NCBI GenBank assembly: GCA_012735405.1
Contig: JAAYHM010000189.1
Location: 1-33,960 of the forward strand
Direction: 5' to 3'
From: Tissierellia bacterium
Lineage (GTDB): Bacteria; Bacillota; Clostridia; Tissierellales; Tepidimicrobiaceae
Length of the DNA: 33,960 bases
Shown here: positions 18,025 through 26,424 of the stretch, one piece after another
How positions within the stretch are numbered: the stretch's first letter is position 1
Layout of the letters: each line of letters opens with the position of its first letter
Made by a program: the position numbers and the translations under genes
The notes under the pieces: generated by a model
What the model saw: the letters and a program-made list of their open reading frames with translations, nothing else
What the model was told of the DNA's origin: nothing
Database searches by the model: none

Positions 18025-19492
18025 CCCCCTCCTTTTTAGCCTTAATCTTAAACAAATATCCTAGTATCTGTATAGCTATCAATGGGGTCATGGCTACCAT
18101 TGCAATAACTCCAAATCCATCAACTAATACATTGGCAGTTGGTATTGCTTCTGCAGCACCTTGTGCAAAGGCTAATACAAAAGTAGCCGTCATGGGTCCA
18201 GATGCAACTCCACCAGAATCATAAGCTATACCTACAAAAATAGGTGGAACCTTGTAGCTTAAAAAAGCTGCAAATGCAAATCCAGGCAATAAAAAATGCC
18301 ATAGTTTCAAACCTGGTATCATTATTCTCAACATGGAAGAAGTTACAGCAAAAGCAATTCCAATGGACAATGTGGCTAAGATTGCTCTTCTCTTTATATA
18401 TCCTGCAGTTACATCCTCTACCTGTTCCGTCAATACATGTACTGCCGGCTCTGCTAAAACTACAACAAGCCCTAATAAAAATCCTATGGCAGGTAGTAGC
18501 CCTTTAAATTCAAAGGATGCAATACTGTAGCCTATTAATCTGCCCACTTTCATAAAACCTGCATTTACTCCCGTCATAAATAAAACAAAACCAATATAGG
18601 TATATAAAAGACCCTTTAATATTTTATTCCTATTTTTTCTATTTAGATTAAATTTGTTTTTATTAAATATCAAAAATAATATAAGTATAGGTACCAAGGT
18701 TATCAAAATATCCTTCATTATAATTGGAAATTCTTCTAAATAGGGTTGAAATATTCCACTATGATATACAAACTCTTCTGCTTCTCCCTGTATATTGCTT
18801 AGTCTGGCTATAACACTCATAAGCATTACAGCCAATATGGGGCCTGCAGAAGCCATACCCACAAGTCCAAAGCTGTCCTCCTCTGAAGTTTTTCCACCCT
18901 TTAATTGAGATACACCAAGTCCTAAAGCAAGTATAAAAGGTGTAGTCATGGCCCCTGTTGTGGCTCCTGAGGCATCTATGGAAACTGCTAATATTTCTTC
19001 AGATACTTTTAGCCCTAATAGAAAAATTATAAAATATAAAATAGTGTATAACTTGTTTAAGGGTTTTTCATATAAAATCCTTAAAAGACCAATGGAAACT
19101 GTTACTCCTACACCTATGGATACAACAATTAAAAATAATGTACCAGGTAACTTTCCTCCTGATGCCTCATCGACCTGAATTGCAAGTACCTGTAAATCTG
19201 GTTCTGCAACTGTAATTAAGAAACCTAATAAAAAACCTAAAATGCATACTACCAAAATCTTATTACTTCTGGCAATATACTCTCCCATCAAATTACCTAT
19301 AGGTGTAATTCCTAGTTCAGCTCCAAATAAAAATATCCCTAAACCTAATATAACCATAAAAGAACCTATTATAAATCTAATTAGCATGTCAGATTCTACA
19401 TCTACTAAAGTAAAACTTAGAATCAATACTAGTATAGTTATTGGCAATACAGACATGGATACTTCTATAAATTTTCTTTTTAATAAGCTCAA
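17996..19492 (-). CDS. DUF1538 family multi-pass membrane protein (internally duplicated)
   Basis: 498 aa; repeated SIDASGATTGAMTTPFILALGLG and AYDSGGVASGPMTATFVLAFAQG; AEPDLQVLAIQV and AEPAVHVLTEQV; overlaps PII-like ORF by 29 nt. Confidence 0.85.
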   Translation of the reverse strand: MSLLKRKFIEVSMSVLPITILVLILSFTLVDVESDMLIRFIIGSFMVILGLGIFLFGAELGITPIGNLMGEYIARSNKILVVCILGFLLGFLITVAEPDLQVLAIQVDEASGGKLPGTLFLIVVSIGVGVTVSIGLLRILYEKPLNKLYTILYFIIFLLGLKVSEEILAVSIDASGATTGAMTTPFILALGLGVSQLKGGKTSEEDSFGLVGMASAGPILAVMLMSVIARLSNIQGEAEEFVYHSGIFQPYLEEFPIIMKDILITLVPILILFLIFNKNKFNLNRKNRNKILKGLLYTYIGFVLFMTGVNAGFMKVGRLIGYSIASFEFKGLLPAIGFLLGLVVVLAEPAVHVLTEQVEDVTAGYIKRRAILATLSIGIAFAVTSSMLRIMIPGLKLWHFLLPGFAFAAFLSYKVPPIFVGIAYDSGGVASGPMTATFVLAFAQGAAEAIPTANVLVDGFGVIAMVAMTPLIAIQILGYLFKIKAKKEGVDIDNNTRE

Positions 19493-19706
19493 TGGGCAAC
19501 CTCCTTTCTTATCTATTGTAACTTATATACCTTATAAATAGGTAAATAATATTCTTCATAAAAATTGTAATATTTAATTCAAAATTATTAAGAAAATATT
19601 ATAAAATTGCATCTTGTAAATAATTAAATTATATCAAATTATTTGCATTAAATAAATTGAAACAATGAATATTATAAGATTTATAATTAATTTTTAATTA
19701 TTAAAG

Positions 19707-19745
19707 AAAAAAGGAACATAGTTTTAAGTCTATGCTCCTTTTTTA
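19707..19745 (-). terminator. Intrinsic terminator of suf operon
   Basis: AAAAAAGGAACATAG-TTTTAAGT-CTATGCTCCTTTTTT overlapping the sufU 3' end. Confidence 0.75.
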
Positions 19746-20164
19746 ATGGCCTCCTTTAAAGTATGCCAGGATAAAACTGCGCATTTTACCCTTGCTGGCA
19801 TATTTGAAATATTTTTAAATACAATAGCATCCTCTAATACTTCCAGTTCTTCATCATCGGTTATTTCCTTTTTTATCATAGAAAGAAAAATATCTGCTAA
19901 CGTTTCTGCTTCTTCCTTTGATTTACCTTTTATAAGATCTATCATCATGGAAGTGGAAGCCTGGGAAATGGCACATCCAATTCCTGTAAAAGATGCATCT
20001 TTAATTGTTCCATCTTCCGAACAAACTAATTCCAGGGTTATATCATCACCACAACTGGGATTGTGTCCTCTTTCAGTACAATTGGCATCTTTAAGATGCC
20101 TTTTATTATGCCCACTTTGACTATGTTCAAGTATCAATTCAGTATAAAGTTCATTAAGATCCAT
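19730..20164 (-). CDS. sufU: Fe-S cluster assembly scaffold/sulfurtransferase SufU
   Basis: 144 aa; NPSCGDDITLEL, GIGCAISQASTSMM, RVKCAVLSWHTL. Confidence 0.95.
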   Translation of the reverse strand: MDLNELYTELILEHSQSGHNKRHLKDANCTERGHNPSCGDDITLELVCSEDGTIKDASFTGIGCAISQASTSMMIDLIKGKSKEEAETLADIFLSMIKKEITDDEELEVLEDAIVFKNISNMPARVKCAVLSWHTLKEAIKKGA

Positions 20165-21392
20165 AACCTAACCACTTCCTTACTTTACTTAGACTATCTA
20201 TAAATATATCTATTTCTTCCTTCGTATTATAGAAATAAAAGCTTATTCTAGAGGTTGCAGGAGCCTTTAAGTATTTCATCAGAGGCTGAGCACAGTGATG
20301 GCCTGCCCTTAAGGCTACCCCATAGCTATCAACTATAGTTGATACATCATGGGGATGGCAACCTTCAAGCCCAAATGAAATTACAGCACCTCTATCCTTC
20401 ATATCAAGGGGTCCATATATTTTAACATATGGGATTTCCTTTAATCTTTCCAATGCATAAGCTGTTAAGTTCTCTTCTTGTTTTTGTATATTTTCAAATC
20501 CTATTTTCTCAATATATTCTATGGCTGCCCTAAGTCCTACAGCTCCTTCCACATTTGGAGTGCCTGCCTCAAACTTTCTAGGAAGCTCTGCAAAGGTAGT
20601 TGTCTGCTCTTCAACATACTCAATCATATCTCCTCCCATTAGAAAAGGAGGCATTTTCTCTAATAATTCTTCCTTACCATATAATACGCCTATACCCATT
20701 GGTGCTAACATCTTATGACCTGAAAACACTAAAAAATCAGCATCTAAATCTAAAACATCTACTTTCATATGGGGTACACTCTGAGCCCCATCCACTATTA
20801 CTATGGCCCCTTTAGAATGGGCATATTCTGCAATTTCTTTAACTGGATATACGGTACCTAGAACATTGGACATTTGTGCCAAGGATACTATCTTTGTTCT
20901 ATCTGTAATTTTTCTTCTTACTTCTTCCATATCTAATCTATAATCTTCATTTAAGTATATATATTTTAACTTAGCATTTTTTATTTGAACAATTTTCTGC
21001 CAAGGCACAATATTACTATGGTGTTCTGATATTAACACCACAATTTCGTCCCCTTCTTCTATATATTTTAAACCATAGGAATAGGCTATTAAATTTAAGG
21101 CTTCCGTTGCATTTCTAGTAAATATTATTTCCCTTGCAGATTTAGCATTTATAAACTGTCTTACCTTTTCCCTGGAGCTTTCATAAAATTCTGTGGCTGA
21201 AACTCCAAGGTAATGGGCCCCTCTATTGGGATTTGCATTATACTTTTCATAATAATCTTTTATAGCATTTAGTACATATTTTGGCTTATGGGTTGTAGCT
21301 GCATTATCCAAATATACTAGAGTTTTTCCATTTACTTGTTGATTTAAAGTTGGAAAATCCTCTCTAATTTTTTCAACATTAAAGCTTACCAT
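20154..21392 (-). CDS. sufS: Cysteine desulfurase SufS
   Basis: 412 aa; YLDNAATTHKP, FSGHKMLAPMGIGVLYG, RAGHHCAQPLMK. Confidence 0.96.
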   Translation of the reverse strand: MVSFNVEKIREDFPTLNQQVNGKTLVYLDNAATTHKPKYVLNAIKDYYEKYNANPNRGAHYLGVSATEFYESSREKVRQFINAKSAREIIFTRNATEALNLIAYSYGLKYIEEGDEIVVLISEHHSNIVPWQKIVQIKNAKLKYIYLNEDYRLDMEEVRRKITDRTKIVSLAQMSNVLGTVYPVKEIAEYAHSKGAIVIVDGAQSVPHMKVDVLDLDADFLVFSGHKMLAPMGIGVLYGKEELLEKMPPFLMGGDMIEYVEEQTTTFAELPRKFEAGTPNVEGAVGLRAAIEYIEKIGFENIQKQEENLTAYALERLKEIPYVKIYGPLDMKDRGAVISFGLEGCHPHDVSTIVDSYGVALRAGHHCAQPLMKYLKAPATSRISFYFYNTKEEIDIFIDSLSKVRKWLGYGS

Positions 21393-22513
21393 TTTCTATC
21401 CTCCATAACAAGCTTTCTTGCTAGTTCATCTTTAATAATGTTTTTTACATCCTCCATAGGAATCTTGTCAATTATAGGATTAAAGGAAGCCTCAACTAAT
21501 GCTTTCAAAGCTTCTCTCTTTGAAAAACCACGGCTCATCATATAAAACAGCTTATCCTCATCTACCTTTCCTGAACTGGCAGCATGTTCACCAACTACAT
21601 CATCTTCTGTACATAACAATAATGGAACTTGCTTTGATACTACAGTATTATCAAGTAATATTACGGATTCTTCTTCTTTTCCTACAGATTGACTTGAGCC
21701 TAATTTAAAATCAATGGTTCCCTTAAATAATTTCCTTGCTCTGTCCTTAAGAGCTCCCTTTGTTTCAATATTGCTTATGCTCCTTCTTCCAATATGGTTC
21801 ATATAATAGCTTAAGTCTAATTCCCTATCCTTATCCCCTAAATATATTGAATCTATGGATGCTTTGCCTTCTTCCTTTATGTTGGATATATAGTTTGTAA
21901 CAGATCTTTTGCTCCCAAATTCTACCTGTATGAAATTTACCTCTGCACCAGGCTCCACTATTGCAAGATTTGAATCAAAGTGGTTTGAATAGTCGTTCAT
22001 TCTTTGTATCTTTATAACTGTGACACTGGCTCCAGGCATTGCGTAAATTTTCAAGGCCCCATTGTGGAAGGCATCTACATCATCAAGTGTATAATAATCT
22101 ATAACAATGGTAGCTTTACTGTTTTCTGAAGCTACGATTACATTGTTATCTATAACAAGATCATTTTCTTTGTCCATTCCATACTTAATTCTTATTGGTT
22201 TTTCAATATTTGCTCCTCTTTTAATATAGGCATATATTCCTGCATTATGGGAGTTTTCAGCTAATTCTACCATTTTCTTAGACACGCCATATTCACATTT
22301 TTCATTATTAATTCTATTTAAATGCTGATTTATAGAAACTATATTATTTATAGTGCCAATAGAAATATTTTCATCATCTATATCCCCAAGATATTTTTTA
22401 TTATAAGGCTTTTTAGCCTTATTTATGACTTCATCTATTTTTAAATGGTTTACATTTAACCACCTATATGTTTTTACCGGAATGGAGTTCAATTCATCCT
22501 TAATTTCCATCAC
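21386..22513 (-). CDS. sufD: Fe-S cluster assembly protein SufD
   Basis: 375 aa; C-terminal EHAASSGKVDEDKLFYMMSRGFSKREALKALVEASF. Confidence 0.92.
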   Translation of the reverse strand: MMEIKDELNSIPVKTYRWLNVNHLKIDEVINKAKKPYNKKYLGDIDDENISIGTINNIVSINQHLNRINNEKCEYGVSKKMVELAENSHNAGIYAYIKRGANIEKPIRIKYGMDKENDLVIDNNVIVASENSKATIVIDYYTLDDVDAFHNGALKIYAMPGASVTVIKIQRMNDYSNHFDSNLAIVEPGAEVNFIQVEFGSKRSVTNYISNIKEEGKASIDSIYLGDKDRELDLSYYMNHIGRRSISNIETKGALKDRARKLFKGTIDFKLGSSQSVGKEEESVILLDNTVVSKQVPLLLCTEDDVVGEHAASSGKVDEDKLFYMMSRGFSKREALKALVEASFNPIIDKIPMEDVKNIIKDELARKLVMEDRKW

Positions 22514-22525
22514 TTATATCACTCC

Positions 22526-23944
22526 TTAACCAATAGTGCCTTCTAGCTCTAGATTTATTAAATTGTTCATCTCTACAGCATACTCTAGTGGTAATTCTTT
22601 TGAAATTGGTTCAACAAAACCTCTTACTATCATAGCCTTAGCTTCCTCTTCACTAATTCCTCTACTCATAAGATAAAATATAGCCTCATCACTTATCCTA
22701 CCTATTTTAGCCTCATGGCCTATATCGACTTCATCATTTCTTATATCCATAACTGGTATTGTATCGGATCTTGATTTATTATCCAGCATCAATGATTCAC
22801 ATGATATTGTAGATTTACAGTGATGAGCATTTTCTGTTATAGTTAAAGATCCCCTATATACTGCTACACCACCATCTTTTGAAATAGATTTAGTATTGAT
22901 GCTTGAAGTAGTATATGGTGCAGCATGTACAACTTTAGCACCAGTATCAAGGTATTGACCATTACCTGCAAAGGTTATACTTGTAAATTCTGCCCTTGCG
23001 CCTTCGCCCTTTAAAATGCTCATAGGATAAAGCATTGAAACCTTTGAACCAAAGGAACCAGATATCCACTCTATTATTCCATTCTTTTCTACTATAGCCC
23101 TTTTTGTATTTAAGTTAAACATATTCTTTGACCAGTTTTCTATAGTAGAATATCTTAATCTAGCTCCTTCCTTAACGATCAACTCCACACAACCTGCATG
23201 GAGATTATTTACAGAATACTTTGGTGCTGAGCATCCTTCTATAAAATGAAGAAAAGCTCCCTTTTCAACTATAATCAAAGTATGTTCAAACTGACCTGCT
23301 CCAGGAGCATTTAACCTGAAATAGGATTGTAAAGGTATATCTACATGGACACCTTCAGGAATATATACAAAGGAGCCTCCTGACCAAACTGCTCCATGAA
23401 GGGCTGCAAACTTATGGTCACTTGGTGGTACGACTGTCATAAAATGCTCTTTTATAACATCCTCATATTCTTTAACAGCAGTTTCCATATCTGTATATAT
23501 AACACCTTTCTGAGCAAGATACCCTTTAAGATTGTGATAAACCACTTCTGAATCGTATTGAGCACCTACTCCTGCAAGAGATTTATGTTCAGCTTCTGGA
23601 ATACCCAGTCTCACAAAAGTCTCCTTTATATCTTCAGGTACATCATCCCAGGTATATTTCATATCTGTTTTAGGTTTAACATAAGTAACTATATTATCTA
23701 TATCCAATTCATCAAGATTTGGTCCCCAAACTGGTAGATCTAATTTATTGTAAATTTCCAAAGATTTTAGGCGGAAGTCTGTCATCCACTTTGGTTCATT
23801 TTTTTTCCTTGAAATATCCTTTACTATTTCCTCTGTTAATCCTTTTTCGGCTATATAATCATATTTAAATTCATTTCTTATATCATATATACCACGGTCT
23901 ATATCTTCCACGTAAGTTTTTCTTCTTGTATCCATATGCCTCAC
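22526..23944 (-). CDS. sufB: Fe-S cluster assembly protein SufB
   Basis: 472 aa; FRLNAPGAGQFEHTLIIVEKGAFLHFIEGCSAP, IGHEAKIGRISDEAIFYLMSRGISEEEAKAMIVRGF. Confidence 0.97.
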   Translation of the reverse strand: MRHMDTRRKTYVEDIDRGIYDIRNEFKYDYIAEKGLTEEIVKDISRKKNEPKWMTDFRLKSLEIYNKLDLPVWGPNLDELDIDNIVTYVKPKTDMKYTWDDVPEDIKETFVRLGIPEAEHKSLAGVGAQYDSEVVYHNLKGYLAQKGVIYTDMETAVKEYEDVIKEHFMTVVPPSDHKFAALHGAVWSGGSFVYIPEGVHVDIPLQSYFRLNAPGAGQFEHTLIIVEKGAFLHFIEGCSAPKYSVNNLHAGCVELIVKEGARLRYSTIENWSKNMFNLNTKRAIVEKNGIIEWISGSFGSKVSMLYPMSILKGEGARAEFTSITFAGNGQYLDTGAKVVHAAPYTTSSINTKSISKDGGVAVYRGSLTITENAHHCKSTISCESLMLDNKSRSDTIPVMDIRNDEVDIGHEAKIGRISDEAIFYLMSRGISEEEAKAMIVRGFVEPISKELPLEYAVEMNNLINLELEGTIG

Positions 23945-23953
23945 CCTGTTCCT

Positions 23954-24700
23954 TTAGTTTTTGAAAGCTTCAAAGCCTTCCTTTTCTATAATGTCAATCA
24001 GGCTCATATCACCACTTTTTACTATTTTTCCATCAATTAAGAAATGAACATAATCTGGATTTAAGTATTCTAATAGATTGTTATGATGGGTTATAATAAT
24101 AATTGAGTTTTCATCTGATCTGTACTCTTTTACTCCAGTAGCTACAACTCTGACTGCATCCACATCAAGTCCAGAATCTGTTTCATCTAATATGGCAAGC
24201 TTTGGTTCTAAAATTAAAAGCTGTAATATTTCGCTTTTTTTCTTTTCTCCTCCTGAAAAACCTTCATTTAAATATCTTTTAGCGTATTCTTCCTTCATAT
24301 CCAATAGTTTCATTTTTTCCTTTAAGGTCTTTTTAAATTCCATAATCTTTATTGGCTTGTCTTCCACTGCCATTTTAGCTGAACGCAAAAAGTTCTCTAC
24401 TGTAATTCCTGGAATTTCCTCTGGATATTGGAATGACATGAATATTCCTAGCTTTGCCCTTTCATCTACCTTTGTATCATTTATTATTTGACCTTCAAAT
24501 TCAATTTCTCCTTCAGTGATTTCATACTTTGGATTGCCCATTAGTACATTGGCAAGAGTTGATTTTCCTGCACCATTAGGACCCATAATTACATGTACTT
24601 CTCCCTTATTGATATCAAGATTTAAACCTTTTAGAATCTCATTGTCTCCTACTTTTACATGTAAATTCTTTATAGATAAAAATTTGTTTCCCATAATCAT
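23954..24700 (-). CDS. sufC: Fe-S cluster assembly ATPase SufC
   Basis: 248 aa ABC ATPase; Walker A GPNGAGKST, GFSGGEKKKSEILQLLILEPKLAILDETDSGLDVDA. Confidence 0.97.
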   Translation of the reverse strand: MIMGNKFLSIKNLHVKVGDNEILKGLNLDINKGEVHVIMGPNGAGKSTLANVLMGNPKYEITEGEIEFEGQIINDTKVDERAKLGIFMSFQYPEEIPGITVENFLRSAKMAVEDKPIKIMEFKKTLKEKMKLLDMKEEYAKRYLNEGFSGGEKKKSEILQLLILEPKLAILDETDSGLDVDAVRVVATGVKEYRSDENSIIIITHHNNLLEYLNPDYVHFLIDGKIVKSGDMSLIDIIEKEGFEAFKN

Positions 24701-24739
24701 ACTCCTTTATCCTTTAATTCCTACTATTTTACTATACAT

Positions 24740-24776
24740 TAAAGGATACCACATATTACTTGCGTTCGCAACTATT
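24740..24776 (-). promoter_or_regulatory. suf promoter with overlapping palindrome TTGCG-TT-CGCAA (24760-24771)
   Basis: Minus strand TTGCGA-17 nt-TATCCT; palindrome covers the -35 box. Confidence 0.7.
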
Positions 24777-24799
24777 TTTGAAAAATATTTTAATATAAA

Positions 24800-24837
24800 A
24801 AAAGACATGTTGGTGGGACTTCCACCAATATGTCCAA
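24800..24837 (-). terminator. Intrinsic terminator after marR-like gene
   Basis: Minus strand GGACATATTGGTGG-AAGT-CCCACCAACATGTCTTTTTTT. Confidence 0.8.
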
Positions 24838-24842
24838 CTTAT

Positions 24843-25307
24843 CTACATGCAATCTCTTTTACACATTTCACATCTATTATTTTCAACCTTAGCATGTCCT
24901 ATTTTCTTTAGCAATTCACTTAGCACCTGTTTTTCAACTTTTGTTAGATTTTCCAAAAGTAAATTTTCCCATTGGTTTATTAAACCTAGCACCTTTGGTT
25001 TTATATCCATAGCCTTTTTAGTTAGATAAATTCTCTTTACTCTCCTATCCTTCTCATCCTGCTTCCTTACAACGTATCCTTCCTTTTCCAGCTTATTTAT
25101 AGCTCTAGTAGTATTTGCACCATCAATACTTAAATAGGATGAAAGTTCTTCCTGGCTTATACCATCACAATAGTATAATTCCAGCAAAAACATTATCTGT
25201 CCACTGCCTATATTGTATTCCTCAAGTCCTTCATATACAAAACTTAAATAAAGCCTGTGAAAAACTGAAAACCATCTACTTATGTAATCATCTGGACAAT
25301 TCCTCAA
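24843..25307 (-). CDS. MarR-family regulator with C-terminal CX2CX3C
   Basis: 154 aa; wHTH ISQEELSSYLSIDGANTTRAINKLEKEGYVVRKQDEKDRRVKRIYLT; C-terminus ENNRCEMCKRDCM; TTG start with RBS GGAGGAG. Confidence 0.9.
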   Translation of the reverse strand: MRNCPDDYISRWFSVFHRLYLSFVYEGLEEYNIGSGQIMFLLELYYCDGISQEELSSYLSIDGANTTRAINKLEKEGYVVRKQDEKDRRVKRIYLTKKAMDIKPKVLGLINQWENLLLENLTKVEKQVLSELLKKIGHAKVENNRCEMCKRDCM

Positions 25308-25327
25308 AATTAACTCCTCCCATTTTT

Positions 25328-25365
25328 TTATCTAATATAACATAATTAAATTGCTTTCGCAATTA
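25328..25365 (-). promoter_or_regulatory. marR-like gene promoter with palindrome TTGCTTTCGCAA (25351-25362)
   Basis: Minus strand TTGCGA-17 nt-TATATT; AATTGC-TTTC-GCAATT overlaps -35. Confidence 0.7.
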
Positions 25366-25367
25366 AT

Positions 25368-26084
25368 TTATTTAAATTTATAACCACTCAAAGATAATAT
25401 AAGCTGGGAAGGTAAATAAAATAACCACATGGCTACAAGGGATATTTGGTAAACCAAGCTATTATATTTAAAATATACACCTTTAATAATATTAAAAATA
25501 GCCACATTTATATCACATAATAAAAAAAGAAACATGCCAGCAACTACCATTATACTATTCAGTTTAGGAAAAGTCTTTTCTTTATAAACTAATATGGACA
25601 TGTAAACATTTGTTACAAGACAAACTCCATAAGATAGGCCAAGAGCTATTATAAGAGGAATATTAATAAAAAAGTTTATTATAATATATAAGAAAAATAT
25701 ACCCCCTAGTATTTTAATATACCTTTTTATAATGCAGCTCCTTTTTCTTGTAGCATATCTTATTGAATATGTAATCTGTGCAAGTATAAATATGGCTATG
25801 CCAATTTCATAATAATCATCCAATATTAAGAGAAAATAATCTGCAATTACTGTTAATAAAAGACCAATTTGTAACAATTTAATATTATACAGGTCAAAAG
25901 CATTATGTCTTGACAATAAGGAAATAAAAAAACATAGTATTATACATATAAACTTTAAATTTTTTGATAGCTTTATATATTTGTTATTTATATCCAGGAA
26001 TAAAAAGATTAAGTAAAATATTATAACTGAAATTAATAGGTATCTTATTATTGTCCTATAATTTATTTTTTTCATTTGAAACAC
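25368..26084 (-). CDS. YhhN-like (lysoplasmalogenase family) membrane protein
   Basis: 238 aa, multi-TM; ADYFLLILDDYYEIGIAIFILAQITYSIRY and MFLFLLCDINVAIFNI spacing resembles YhhN/TMEM86. Confidence 0.6.
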   Translation of the reverse strand: MFQMKKINYRTIIRYLLISVIIFYLIFLFLDINNKYIKLSKNLKFICIILCFFISLLSRHNAFDLYNIKLLQIGLLLTVIADYFLLILDDYYEIGIAIFILAQITYSIRYATRKRSCIIKRYIKILGGIFFLYIIINFFINIPLIIALGLSYGVCLVTNVYMSILVYKEKTFPKLNSIMVVAGMFLFLLCDINVAIFNIIKGVYFKYNSLVYQISLVAMWLFYLPSQLILSLSGYKFK

Positions 26085-26193
26085 CCCAATAGGGTTACCA
26101 AAAGATTTTAGTTCAATATCTTCTTGACTTATCCTGTAAAAATTATATCATACATAGCAGTTTGTTTTTTTAAAGTTTTGAAAATTAATTATA

Positions 26194-26384
26194 TTGACTA
26201 GTGCAGCCTTATATGTTATTATCTTAGTTAGAAAAGGAGTGGACTTTAAGTGGATGATTCACCTTATCCTGACTTGTGTGTTCTAGCAATTCTAAAAAAA
26301 TATTTAAAAATTCGATTAATTGAATAGTTAGGATACGTGACAAAGGGCAATTTTTAATTGCCTTTGTTAGCGTGTCCTTTTTTT
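26194..26384 (+). promoter_or_regulatory. Promoter and attenuator-like 5' leader of CNNM/CBS gene
   Basis: TTGACT (26194-26199)-17 nt-TATTAT (26217-26222); intrinsic terminator GGATACGTGACAAAGGGCAATT/AATTGCCTTTGTTAGCGTGTCC-TTTTTTT (26331-26384) before the start codon. Confidence 0.65.
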
Positions 26385-26424
26385 GACCCAAATTATCACT
26401 TAATTATTAGGAGGTTGGTTTAAT

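Noticed and set aside
19500-19730. AT-rich 230-bp gap between DUF1538 and sufU
   Set aside because: No repeat array, small ORF with RBS, or strong structure beyond the suf terminator could be supported.
22990-23010. TTGCGCCTTCGCC resembling the suf/marR palindrome
   Set aside because: Lies within the sufB coding sequence, has an imperfect right arm and no associated promoter.
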